NCBI GenBank assembly: GCA_030248215.1
Contig: JASANG010004043.1
Coordinates: 124,001-188,000 of the forward strand
Origin: Enoplolaimus lenunculus
Lineage: Eukaryota; Nematoda; Enoplea; Enoplida; Thoracostomopsidae
Reading direction: 5' to 3'
DNA: 64,000 nt
Shown here piece after piece: positions 1 through 13,500 of this stretch. Numbering within the stretch: position 1 is the first letter of the stretch; each line of letters begins with the position of its first letter. A program made the translations under genes and the position numbers. The notes below the pieces were generated by a model. That model did no database searches and was not told the origin of the DNA. It saw only the letters and a program-made list of their open reading frames with translations.

Positions 1-1036
1 TGGGGTGAAGCCAACCGTTGGGGAGAAACCAACCGTTGGGGTGAAATAAACGGTTATGGGGTGAAACCAACCGTTGGGATGAAACCAACCGTTAGGGTGA
101 AACTAATCTTTGTGGTGAAACCAACCGTTGGGGTAAAACCAACCGTTAGAATGAAACCAACCGTTGGCGTGAAACCAATCGTTGGGGTGAAACCAATCGT
201 TGGGGTGAAACGAACTGTGCGTGTGATACCACCCGTTGGGATGAAACGAACCGTGCGGGTGAAACCAACCGTTGTGGTGAAACCATCCGTTGGGATGAAA
301 TTAACCGTTGTGGTGAAACCATCCGTTTGGGTGAAAGCAACCGTTGAGATGAAACCAACCGTTAGGGAGAAACCAGCCAATGGGATGAACCACTCGTTGG
401 GGTGGAACTAACCGTTGGCGTGAAATAAACATTTGAGGTGAAACCAACCGTTGGGGTAAAACCAACCGTTGGGGTGAAACATACCGTTATGGTGAAACCA
501 ACCGTCGGGGTGAAACCTACCGTGCGGGTGAAACCAACCGTTGTGGTGAAACTAACCGTTATGGTGAAACCAACCGTTGGGGTAAAACCAACCCTTGGGG
601 TGAAACCAACCGTTTGGGTAAAACCAATCGTTTGGGTAAAACCAACCGTTGGGGGTGAAACCAACTCTTGGGGTGAGTGAAACCAACCGTTGGGATGAAC
701 CACTCGTTGGGGTGAAACCAACCGTTGTGGTGAAACCAACCGTTGGGATAAAACCAACCGTTGTGCTGAAACCAACCGTTAGGGTGAAACCAATCGTTGC
801 GGTGAAACCAACCGTTGGAGCGAAACCTACCGTTAGGGTGAAACCAACCGTTGGGGTGAATCTTACAGTTAGGGAGAAACTAATCGTTGGGGTGAAACCA
901 ACCGTTGTGGTGAAACCAACCGTTGGTGTGGAACCAACAGTTGAGGTGAAACCAACCGTTTGGGTGAAACCGACCGTTGGGGTGAAACCGTCCGTTGTGG
1001 TAAATCGAACCGTTCAGATGAACCCGACCGTAAGCC
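1..1036. repeat. 18-bp minisatellite, about 57 copies
   Basis: A tandem array of a degenerate 18-bp unit, consensus gaaaccaaccgttggggt, runs from the window edge to about 1036, so its true left end is not seen. All units I read lie in the same orientation. Because 18 is divisible by three, any frame without a stop in the unit stays open for hundreds of bases. On the plus strand this gives a hexapeptide repeat VKPTVG, and the minus strand is open too. A few units differ in length and shift the frame. I see no splice signals or gene context that would make it coding, so I treat it as non-coding satellite. Confidence 0.9.
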
Positions 1037-1359
1037 CTATAAAGTATACCTATACAGCTTAATCGTGAAATTTACTTAACGGATAAAAAGTGCTGAACCA
1101 AAATGGAAAATCTCGTGCACTTTCTGTAAGGAGTGTTTGACCGTAGCTACTGAAGGCTACGCTCGGTTGGCAAATCGATTGGCACAGATATTCCCTACAG
1201 ACCAACATACCAGTGTACAAAATTTAAACGAAAGAGGTTTTATATTACTTCAGTAAGTACCAACATGCAAACTTAGCTGAAAATACGCACTTGAGAAACG
1301 CGAACCATATATTAAAACTGTCTCGGGCACTAGCGTCTGAATTCTGTAGCTGAGGGGCG

Positions 1360-2210
1360 ATAGTAAATATGGTATAAACCTACAGTAAAAATAACGGAAA
1401 CGGATCGTGATCGAAATTACGGACACGGAAAACGGATATTGAAGTCTGAAATTGTCAAAGATGTTTTATTTTTCTGACAACACCACTAAGAAATGCAAAT
1501 ATTCACCAGAATTTTGTAAAATTTTGAAGAAAAAATGGCGGATGCATAGAAATTTTTAAGGATTTTGGATGAATTTCGTAATTTCCGTTTCATTTTGAAC
1601 AATTGCAGCATATTTGCAACTTATAATTCCGAGAGAGATACGTGACTTATAGATTAGTTTTGAGCGTAAAAATAACTGAATTTCTGTTATTTCTATAACG
1701 AAAACGGATGCCGATTTTACCGGAAAAGGACATCAGATTTACACCCTGATAGTATACTCCTGTGCGCCAACGATTCCAATTCCGGTTTACAATAGTTCTA
1801 TACCTACATTATAGTACAATATTCATGAAATTGTGAAACGTATAACATATAAAAACATTTCTCTGGTACGATTTTTGTCAGATGTTCTTGCAGAAACATT
1901 TTATAACCTGTGAATGTTGTTATTATGCTGCACTTGTTCAAAATAAAAAATTGTGAAATTCATCAAAAAAGTTAAGTTCGGAGCATAATGACATTTTGTT
2001 TCAAAATTTTTAGAAAGCCCAATGAATATTTATGTCCCAATGTGTTTGCAGAATAATAATGCATCTTTGAAACTTTTGTACTTCAATATCAGTTTTCCGT
2101 TTCCGCTATTTCGATCACTATCCGCTTTCGTTCTTTTTACTATACTCCATAAACGTTAGTTACCGTATTGCGAAAATCATTCCTGGTCCCGGTCGCCAAT
2201 TTTTGTCGAC
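1360..2210. repeat. Two oppositely oriented copies of a dispersed ~400-bp repeat
   Basis: The stretch 1376-1753 starts with runs like ataacggaaacggat and ends near a ttacaccctgat terminus. A second copy of part of the same family lies in reverse orientation at roughly 1830-2160 (gttttccgtttccgctatttcgatcac region). Related copies occur at 34236-34612, 37550-37640, 29338-29600, 47790-48040 and 49430-49600. The termini resemble the CAGGGTG(C/T)AA ends of the other small hAT-like elements here. No coding capacity was seen. Confidence 0.65.
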
Positions 2211-3668
2211 ACAGATATCCGGTTACAGCCTGATAAAACCTAGCTCTTAGAATAGCGGCCTTGGCAGTAACACTAGAAAACACAGCAAACAAAACAAACG
2301 GTTAGTAGTTGCTCATGATCTAAGAATTCAACACAATAGTTTAATAAAAACAAACTCCAAAACATAAACACAGCACAAAATCACTGTTTTAGATAGAACA
2401 AACAGTAATCAAAAAACCAGAAATCTGTTATCATATTTAATGATAACCGTATATATATGATTCTTGAATAATTTTCACTTCACAGTTCATTTGTGCCGCT
2501 AAAAACCGAAGATGTAACATCGAATGCGGGCTGCGAAAGCTGCTATAAAATAAGCATTAAATTGGTAATGTCCCGTTCCGCATAACGCGCAAATCGCTAA
2601 AACGAAAAGAAATTTAATAAAAGCATGCAAAGTCTCGGTTCACGTGTACTTGCTTTACCATGATAAGTTTTCCCAAACAATGACTGGAATACAAAATAGC
2701 CTTAGGCCTGAGGTTTAAAACAGTATAACGTTTTTAGCGTCAGCCGTATTCGTGAAGAAAAAACAGCATAGTGTAAGTATTATAGTTTTAATATGCATGC
2801 AAACAGTTAAACTTGCACGTAAGTATACACAGCAAACAAATTCTATAAATGTATGATTCAAAAAAGTTGCATTGCTAATGACTACAAAATACTAAAATCG
2901 TTTGATAGCGACATCCAAAGTTCAAACCTTAAGATCACTTCCAGAAAACACCTTCACCCTGGTACTGTAAACAAGTCAGCTTCAAATCAGAATTAAAATG
3001 GTATCAAATAAGTCACGACACGGAAACTTTCACCAAGTTTTCTTTTACAAAGATAAAACTGTACCAATTTTCGCAGAAAACTCAGTCGAAGACTTAACTT
3101 TAAAAACATTTTTGGCAAGTACCGCTTATTTATAACACAGACAACACATAATATATATATATATATATATATACTGTGTATGAAAATATAACAATAGTTT
3201 ATAAAATATACTGACGCATGCAAATAACAAAAAACATAGATAAGTAGCATAACTTTGAATATTAAGTTCAGGCACAAAAATAATATAGAACTAGCCATAT
3301 ATTAAACTAAATAAACACTCTAAGATGACAAGGTAAGGAGTATTAACTGTTTCTCAAATAAACTATATATCTATTTCACCTGAGACAAAATTTTAACCTT
3401 AGATTCAAACTCGGACTCTTTGGTGAAGGTGTTAATTGATTAGCGAACACTCAACTATAGATGGTCTACGCTGAAGCTAGAGAGGCTTTCAATTTTTGGT
3501 ATGTTGAAATATGGTCACTTGAATTACTAAAGTCATAATGAGGCACAATTATCCTAACGGCTCACTTTAATTCCAGCACTCCTAAACTCCAAAATTTTTT
3601 TAAAATTTCAGGACAAAAAAATAATGGTATTTTTCTCAGCGATCAGCACACGATGCATATTAATGCTA
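2211..3668. other. No gene recognised; AT microsatellite
   Basis: I see no convincing exon on either strand. The only notable feature is an (AT)n run at about 3148-3173. If the PCM1-like gene continues to the left, this would be an intron; otherwise it is the 3' flank. Confidence 0.5.
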
Positions 3669-6600
3669 TTATTTGCGACTAACTTGAGTCTTCAAAAATG
3701 CTTCGGGCGTAGCTGGTGCAAACTGGCTCACAACATCTTGTCCATACGGGCTTTGGCCCAATCCAAACCGAGGCGTAGAGCTCTCCATCAAAGCAGGGTC
3801 GCAACCTTTTGGTTTTGCCGCTGGGTACTCATGTTTCCGCATTAATCTACTGCCGGATGTTAAACTCGCAGACCGTGAACTTTGAATCGCTTGTTCATTG
3901 GTTAGCGGAGTAGCTCCAAAATTTGGTTGCTGGCCATTAAATGAAGTCGAAAGATCATGGCTACCTGTCCCTTGGTTCTGCTGCCGCATATACCCATTTA
4001 CAGATGGCTTAATAGGCGATCCTTCGTTTAGGCATGCGCCATAAGCAATAGGTACTTGATAAGGCGGGTACAATGCACTTGCCATCGTAGACGAACCCTG
4101 TGGTATGTACTGCGAGTATGGCATCCATCTCGGTAAATTGGGACTACTGTTCGCTACAATCGGCGCAAACCCTGCCCCGGGACCAAAATATGGCTTTGGC
4201 ACAAACTGTCCTTGCTCTAAAGGCAATTTAGGTGAATTATTGGCACCGTTCATTTGCATCTGAGGCATGTTGATATACCCATACGAGTCTCTTTGTTGTG
4301 TTGGTTGTCGTTGCATACTAGCTATGTAATCATTTTGGTGATACATCGGCGACGTCAGAGAAACCCGAGGTAGAGCCATACATGCGTCAGTGATTGACCT
4401 ATCGTATGCACTTGGTAGGGACCATAACGCAGAAGACTGGTTTTGTCCAAATTGTTCGGGTGTTCCTAGATTCGGCAAAAGCGGATAGTTTCCAGAAGTA
4501 ATATTAGATTGTTCAGCAGTCCGCTGTCCATTTTGATTACCAGCTGATTCAGTAGTGATTGGTCCTGAATTGGTTGCTTGTGTCGACCGCGTGATAGTGT
4601 CTAAGCTGTTGATGGAACCATTCTGAAACAAAAACATGCAATGACTGTAAACATGAACAACAAAATTTCACTCTCCGCAAACCACCAAAGGATAAATAAA
4701 CATCAATAGGTTGTGCGCTACCGGTCCCGACTTGGGTATACGTACATAGTAGTGCCAAAAATTTCAAAAGAAAAAAGTTTTTGAAGGAAATTTTTAAATG
4801 AACAATTTTAAAATCTTCAAATTATTACTATACTTTCCACAGAATATCCCACCAGCTACTGATCGGAATTCTAGACGACCAAATTCAATAGTTAGTATTC
4901 GTCAAAACCCATTGCTTATCGGCCATTTGCTTGCTGGTGCACTCGTTCAGGGCTGTGATCTCTAATCTCTCAATTACGAAACATTGTAAACGACTTACAT
5001 TAAATTTTTTATTAGTCCCGATCCGATATTAATAATTCAGAGATATCCTTCCTAGTTAACCTAAACGTATTCATACTATTCACGTGACCGCAAACCTACC
5101 TTAATATTTGTTTCGTCCATAAAGCTTGACCTTCGAGACATCGTGCTATGTTCTAACGATGCGTATCCATTTGACTGACCACTGGTTCCATTGCCTTGTG
5201 CTTGCGATTGTTGGTGTCCTATATGCTGGCTGTGTAAGCTTGGTGCACCAAAACTGTCAACGGAATTTGTACTCAAACCTAAAGTAATACCAAAAACCAA
5301 ATCCAGATTTTTAGAACATTAAAATATACGCCAATCTTACCCATTGCTTTACAGTCGACCCAATAAAACTCAAGAAATAAGCCAACACCACCGACAAGAG
5401 TCGAATACACATACATATGTACCATTGATTCAAAATCAAAAAATAACATTTCCTCAACTTTAACACCGCACCTAAATACTAACTCACGAAATGGCTAAAT
5501 ATTTCAAATTCATATTTTTAGCACTGCCAGCCCGCCAAACTCATGGAATAACCCAATACCACAAAAGTATAAAAAGGCTAATCTTACCCCATTGCGATAC
5601 GGCAGACCTGACAAACTGCTGATGCAGTCCAGCACCCGGAACAGGGGTCGAAGGGGTTGACCCGCGATGCAACTGCAACAAACTGTTGCACATTGTTTGC
5701 AACTGATGTAGTTCGTGCTGTTGAGCTTGTACTTGTTGTTGACATGCGAGCAGTGACATTAGCAGTTGATTTTGTTGTTGTAAGGCAGCAATTTGTGCTA
5801 AAGTTGAGTTTTGCGATTGGTTTTGTACAAACGGTTGCGGATCAACTGCTGTGGGACCTAGAAAACGTCGTATAATTAATCTCGCTGAACCATAAGAATG
5901 TTTGCTCACGACTGCAGCGTATATCGTTGCTTCGCGCATTTCAACATTCCCTGGCTGGCAGGGTTCAACGGGATTTCATGTTTCAACCGGAATTCCTGCA
6001 AAAATAGCCTGTTCCTATTCCTGTTCCTGCATCCAAGGATGCAGGAACCGGAATTTTTACGGTTTTGTCGCAAATTATGCCTAATCAAATATATATTGGA
6101 AACTTTGTCATTAAAAAGTTGTTATTTCCACATAACAGTTTTTCCAGTTATTTCAATATTGTTAATAAAGTAAACAGGTTTTCTAAAAAGTCCAACAGTA
6201 ATTCGGTTATGAAATTATTTCACATTCCGGTTCGTGTTCCTGCTCCAGTTCCTGCAAAGAAATTCAATTCCTGTTCCTGTTCCGCCAAAATTTAGTTTCT
6301 ATTGGAACCGTGCTGGGGCTGGTAAAACTGCCGTAATATCCATATCCGTGTGCATTTCAGCATACCTTTAACTCGTCAAATCAAATTTACTGTAGAAAAT
6401 TTAGCTAGAGACTTACGTATACACTGTGCTTCAACAGCCGTTTTATCATTGTAAATAGTCTTTTGGCATAGTTCCAGCTACGCTTTACATTCTACAGTAC
6501 GCCGTATAAATAAAAACAAATGTACCATGTCAGCGTTTTCGAAGAGAAAAGTATTAAGGTAGCAAATATTGCAACCAAACCAACTCACTATACAATGGTA

Positions 6601-9600
6601 TACAGAACAAAAATGCTTACCATAAGACTTCGGCCATGCATCCGGTACTTGCCCATGTTCAGCGGCAGATATTTTGGAAAATTGTTGATCGGAACATAGT
6701 CGATCAACTTGTTTTGGTTCATTTGCCAATGAGCCAGCTTCATATGCATCCTTATTTTCATTGGCGACCACTTGGCTCACAATATCCCGAATTGAATTGA
6801 TATGCTAAAACCAAATTAAAAAGCATAAGATGGGTTTATAAATAATAACTGCTGCAATCACAATCTTTTGAGTTCAAAAATTTCTACAAACTCGATTAAA
6901 ATTCTTTGACAAATTTCCTTACCTTTCAACTAAGTAGTAGGAGCACGACGCTACTGCAATTTAGACATTTCAGAGAATTTGTTTAAAACCTCGGTTTAAC
7001 GCTTCAAGTGGTATGATGTTAATGTTTTAGTGAAACTGCTAAATGTATACATAAATTTTTGGCAACGGTTATTTTTTACCGTACGGTTTCGATTCCCGTA
7101 GAAAATTCGGCATAATTTTTACTTTCCTGTTGAGTTTCCATTATTTTTAAACACAGGTTGCACCCTGCTCCCGTAAACTACATACTTGTTCCAACTGCGC
7201 ATACTGCTCTCGTAACTCAGTTTTCGTCAGACTCGACGTAGAGCCTTGTGCCACCGAAGCACATCTGGTATGATGGTGTAACCTTGAAGGCTCCAGCAGC
7301 TTTGTTACCGCAGGCAGCTTAGCAGGCGTCTGAGGTTCTTCAGGAAGACCATGCGATGCTAAAATTTTTGACCTATTTCTTAGCTCTTCAGCGTGCCCCT
7401 GTATAGCACCATTGCGGTTCCGCGTTAAAGGAGATTCATCTCTGGTACCTTCGGATTTCTTAGCCGAGCAATCTTTTACGGGCACCTCACGATACAAAGC
7501 ACCCCCGGTTACAAATGGCGCAGAATCCATCGAGGTAACAGCCCAGTTAGCTAATTGAGAAGAACTAGCGTGCGCTTCTGGATTAGCAAATTTAGCATTC
7601 GTTGTAACATTTTCCTGAGTGACAATACGCTTGGTTGAGTATGAATCTAAAATTAATTACATAAACTTAGCAAACCAACCTATATTAACATTATAGCAGG
7701 AAAGAACTCAACACGAATTTGACGATAGTTTCAGGTATGTGCAAATAGAAACCAATCAAACCTGTTTAATCTGTAATCATTACGTACACTTTCATACGGC
7801 ATCAACCGCAATATATCGCAACAAAATCAGTTGGCACAATTTGCTTTGTCATAATAAAACTAAACATTTCCTGTTTTAGCATCAAGACTTTTTGGCATAT
7901 GTTATTCCCGTGAATTTCACCGAGACATTCTCAAGCTAACAAATGGCTAAACGAGGTACGTACCTAACCACAAGTTTTGGCTTTCCCGTAAACACATTTT
8001 ATCAGTTGTTAGCTAAAGGAACACGGCATTAAAACAGCCAAAACTAATAAATACACAACTAATTTAACATCACATAAACCGGCAACAAAACATTCCTTTA
8101 ACCTATGTATAAACCAAAACCTAACTCTAAACCGCCGAACCAAACGAGCCCAAGCAACAATATCGCAGAGTTCAACAAGACCATCTGGCTCTACACGATA
8201 ATTGGGCTTAACAGACACATCCCTTCACTTACCATGTCCACATCCCTGCAAACGTCGTTGTAGCACATCTAGGCGATCATGCTCTTGCCGCAAATCTCCA
8301 TACCCTTCTTCAACGCTGCTGTCATCAGTTCTGCCTTGATTCCCGACACCATTCAGCACCATCTGCTTGTCAATACCCCCCTCAAACGGGCGATCCCCTC
8401 GTTCCAGCCCACTACAAATTCTTTGACCGCCGGAACACCCAGCAACACCCTGTTCAGCTCCCTCAACCACACTCTGACTTTGTTCTTCGCCTGATTCGTC
8501 CACAGAGTTTCCTTCAATTGTTGCAATGAGTTGCGCAAGCTCTGCGGTCAACTCGATGGGCGCAGAGCCACTGTCATCTCGTGGCGCGTGTTCAACTTGA
8601 GTCATGAGCGCTTGCACACGACACAGTTGTTCGCGCGCTGCGGCAAGATTTCTACAATAAAGCAATAAGGCACGATAAGGTAAACAGATTTAACTAGTAC
8701 GCGAAATAGTAACGATTTCAGTAGAAAAATGAAATCTTAGGCTTAATAACCATTGGTTAGCATAATCATTAAGAAAAAGGATTTTGCCGATCGTGTGTGT
8801 GCGTTCAACCGATTGTACAAAGCGTTAATTCGAAAGCCTTTTTAAACAATTATCATCCTTTCAAGAATTTCGTCAAGTATATCTCACTTATACATTCCTC
8901 ACATACGCCTCTAAAGACCGTAGCTGTTTTTACTACGGGCCTTAAGCGAGTCCTCACTTATAAGCGCCAGATGCAAAATAACCTATCGATCTCAACACAT
9001 AATGCAATACTGTATTTAAGCCCGAAACTTTTCCTGATTTGTTCCTGAGACACAATGTTTCACTGTTTTCCCTAATTTCTCTGACAACATCATCAAATTC
9101 CATGCTTTCCCTGACGCGCGGAGATCTTGTCTAAAATACTGTTTTTTTCATTTTCAAATTTGCAAATCCAGTACTTCTGTTAAATGTACCTAAGCTTCTT
9201 ATAATAGTCGCCAGACCGTTCTTCTGAACCACCCGTGTCCGCATCATGTTCTGTAATATGTTGCTCATGACAAGATCCATCGTCTAAACTCAGTGAGTCT
9301 TTTGCTCTTTCTCGGGACGTACTTTGCCAGATTTCCTCGGTTGACCTGCAACTGAATATACGTAACAAAAGGCTGCAGCTTAGTATTTTTCGACCTGTAC
9401 TAAAATTTTAAACTAAGTATAAAAATACAAGCTTACACAAGCATTTTGTAAGCACAGAAACATAGTTAACTCTGTTGCCATGTTATGCTCCTAGAAGCTT
9501 TCGAACAATATTCTGTTCAATTTTAAATCAGTGGCCAATGTCCATTAAGGGCAAAATGAAATATCAAACAGGTAGAGACCAGTGGTTGCGACAAAAATGT

Positions 9601-10507
9601 GGTGTTTTAAAAATTTTTAAACTGATAAAACATATTTTGGACTTTAAGTTGTGCTGATATATAAATACAAACCAATTCAAGCATTTGAAGTGCTATATTC
9701 GATTCACATCGTGAAGATTGTCTTGGTGCTGTCACGATAACTGTACCATCGCTGGTTTGACACGGAATGATTATCCGAGTAATCTGTCGATCCATTGTAA
9801 TCGAGCGAACAGTTGGAACAGGAAAATTTATGTTAAAAAAGGGCGTAGCAGTAATGACAGTGAATCTATTATTTGGAAAAAATCTTTAAATGTATTACGC
9901 AACGGTGTTTTGACGAATTCTGTACGCGCACCTAAAAAGAAAGCTTTAAACAACATTTACCTGTTTAGACTGTTCTGTTCTTTCGCACAGCAAAAAACGC
10001 AAACAGAAATCTCAACCATTCACGATGTCCGGTTCTGGAAAGTCAGACACACTAGGAACAAAAGAACAATCTAAACGGGTATATAGATATTGTTTAACGT
10101 ATTCCTTTTAGGTTTTCCAAATAAAGATTCACTGGAAGTGCTGCTGCACTAGATTGTGACATAAAAATTTTCCTTTTCAACTGTTCGTTTGATTACAACA
10201 TCCCCAAACGAGGGCGATCTATACTGGCCCAACTTCGATATGAGGGGCACTGCCCGATTCTTGGCAGCTACTTGCACTTCATTCGCAAGAAACCGGATAA
10301 ATCGTGCGTAGCCTGTGGAGCCGCTGTCGACGATGCGAAACGCCTAATAGAAGACTGCCCTGCGTTAACGCCGACTAGACTGAAGCATTTGACCTCACTC
10401 GCCAATGTCCGAGACCTCTGGGAGCGCCCGACGCAAGTCTACAAACTGTTGCAACATAGCGGGAAGCTGATCCGCCGTCAATGACGCAATGTGTCCCAAG
10501 ATGTTCG

Positions 10508-10564
<57 letters not shown>

Positions 10565-13500
10565 GGGTTTTCGAACTCTTTAACTATCGTATTGGGCGTC
10601 AACGTTAAAGTTATTGAACAGAAAGTTAGACTGAAATGGAATCTGGCAATGCAATGAAACAGTTGAAACTGGCTATGACACAAAAAGAAATAAAAATACA
10701 AGCAAACGATAAAATTGACGCGCTAGAAAAGGGATACAATGCAAGGTATGAACTGTGCAAATTGGATTTGGCAGGGCAAGTTGGACATATGCAATTTAGT
10801 GGAAGCATGACAAGAAGCTGTTTTTGTGAAGAAACTTTGAGAAATATATGTAAAAAATGTGTTTGTTACATCGTGTTTGAAAAAATTAGATACAAAAAAA
10901 AATAGAAAAATAGCTCTAGTTGCCAAACTCGGAAATAACAGAAGAGCAATAAGCAAGTACTAAATCAGGTAGCGCCGCAGGCGAAGTTATCAAATTTAAT
11001 ATTTTCCTTGGAATAAAATTGCAACCTATTTCTGAAATCAGCTTGTGAAAAAATTTTAGGGGCCAACTGGCCTCCAACCCCATTCCGGAACATTACCCAC
11101 GTGATTTATCACTGGTGATTAAATCTTTTACCCCTAAATGACAACCTGCTCCTTCGGCAGGAGGGAGTAAATCCGTCACTTTCTATCTACTAAAAATATC
11201 CACCATTCTCTTCTTGAAAATTCTCCAAAATTGAAATATAAACGATGATCATGATCATTCACTATTTTTGATTTTTCAGTTACGTTTTTATACATATGTT
11301 CGCGATATAGCATTTGAATAAAATAATGAAAAATATTAAAATTACAAAAATACTTGTGGTTACCAAACCCATTAGTAACAACAAAACGGTGTGTTGTGGA
11401 GAATAAATTATATTCCATAACCATCAGAGATGATGGTGTATTACAGGTAATTACCCACACGTGATTAATTACAGGTGATTCAGCATGTTTCTACTTCCGC
11501 ACTGTTGTTTCCGGAAATGACGCCTAACAGGTGATTGCCTAAGTGACGTAATCTAATGACGTCATGCTGCTCCTTTTGCAGGAAAAGTAAAACCCGTATT
11601 TCCTATCTACTTAATATACCTACCTATATATTATATAACTCTTACGTATGCACAAACACTTACGTAGCTCTTGCATCTTCCGTTACTGCTGATTGTGTTG
11701 CTGCAACGTTTGTATCCGGTTCTGAAACATGATATTGTACCGTTTAACACAGCACAAACATTTTATGTACAATTTGCAAATTTTAACAAAATTACCTTTT
11801 CCAATATACAATTCGTAAAACCACTGATAAATCCTACCCAGTATTCTCAAATCTGTGTAGCACCTGCCGATAGCTACTAGGTCTTCTACCAATCGCCAAA
11901 GTTAAACGCTTCAACTATGTCTCATATTATCAACGAGGCATTTCTTGAACTTTCCATTGGCGCGTGTAGTAATTGTATAAAGTTTCAAACATGTCACATT
12001 TCCCAAACCGGAGGAACTCCAAAGTAAAACTTTCTGCTGGAACTAATACAAACAAAACATGCACCTTGCTTCTCGCTCAGACATATGCATATCAAGACAG
12101 CTTCAAATCTTTCGATTCAAACTATCGTTCAACAGTATAATTAACTTAATATATTATACATTTATCAGTTTTAAATCTTTCAACTTAAGATTATTACTCC
12201 TTAAACTTATACCCTCTTGTTTATCATCTATCTGCGATGCGGTAGTTTCCAATGCCGCCAACTGCTGCATAATCAGCCGCATTTGTGTTCGATTCGCTCT
12301 GATTTCTTCAAGCTTACTCGCGATCACTGCTCGTTTTTCTTCACTATTCGGTGCTACGACCAGGCCTTCGCCTGAAGCCTCAGGTAACATCTGTTGTCCG
12401 GACGATGTAGACTCGGCCGTACTTCTGTCCTTCACCTCGCCCGTAATCGGACCAGAACCAGCCATAGGCGTGCCTGAATTAACCGACAGGCCTGAGCCCC
12501 CTGGTTGCGAATTGAACAGTTGATTCACTGATAACAACGATTCACTGGAACCGCCTTTGAACAGCGATGTAAATGCAGCGGTGTCGAGATGATACTGGCC
12601 TGACAGTTGTTGATCGTCCTTCAATCAAAATAATGCTTTCCGCTAAAAAGTTTTTCGTTTGTGTAAGCTTAACTTTTTTTCCTGCAAAACGTCTATCACC
12701 CTCCAACGCCATAGTGGTGCCTGGCAAAACAGATCCGTCACGTGTTTTCAAAAATTTTTGCACCTTCGGCCAATTTCTTATACAAAGACAGATATACCAT
12801 TGAATCAGTACACATAAGATGTCACTCTACCAACGTACTACTACTACTACTACTACTTGACTTCTTACTCTGCTTGTCGAGAAAAATCCCATATTCCTAT
12901 TATGTGAATGTAAGTTATGCAAATTTTCAAACCAATTTGAGCAAAAACCGTATTATAAACAAAACATGGCGTGCCATGGACGGTCCAGCTATAACGCACG
13001 ACCGGATATTCAAAATCGTCGGAGTCGATAATTTAAGTGTACATTTCAACAAAAAGTTAATGTTAATCACAAAAATTTAGCACTACATTTGCGGCAGCCA
13101 GAGCCGGCTACTCGGTTGTAGCCTAGAAACTGTCTAAAGTATTCCTTTACTTTTATGGATGATCAAGATTTGAGAAAACGAAATAGCGGCAAATTCAATG
13201 AAGTGGGCTGCAAATAGGCTAGAAATAATAGTAAATTTTACCTGCATCAATCGGTTCAACCAACCACGCAAAATTGTAATAAATTTCTCCAATCTCATTT
13301 CATCATTATTACACAAAACTGCCACCTACCAATTTAAGATACGCTATTTTTCTACAATGTACACAAAATATTTTTGCGTCAATGATCAATCATGCAAAAT
13401 ATAACTCGATTACTTAGTTTGCGATAAGCATTCACGTGTCAAATGTCCGACAAACTCTTGTTTCACTAATAAAAGTTCGAATTCGAATCCAGCCACGTCT

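Noticed and set aside
54-1062. Long open frames on both strands coding VKPTVG- or FTPTVG-like repeats
   Set aside because: They follow from an 18-bp tandem unit free of stops; units that change length break the frame and there is no splice or start context.
10375-10701. Minus-strand frame with a poly-Cys run
   Set aside because: Antisense of the (CAA)n tail of the LINE fragment.
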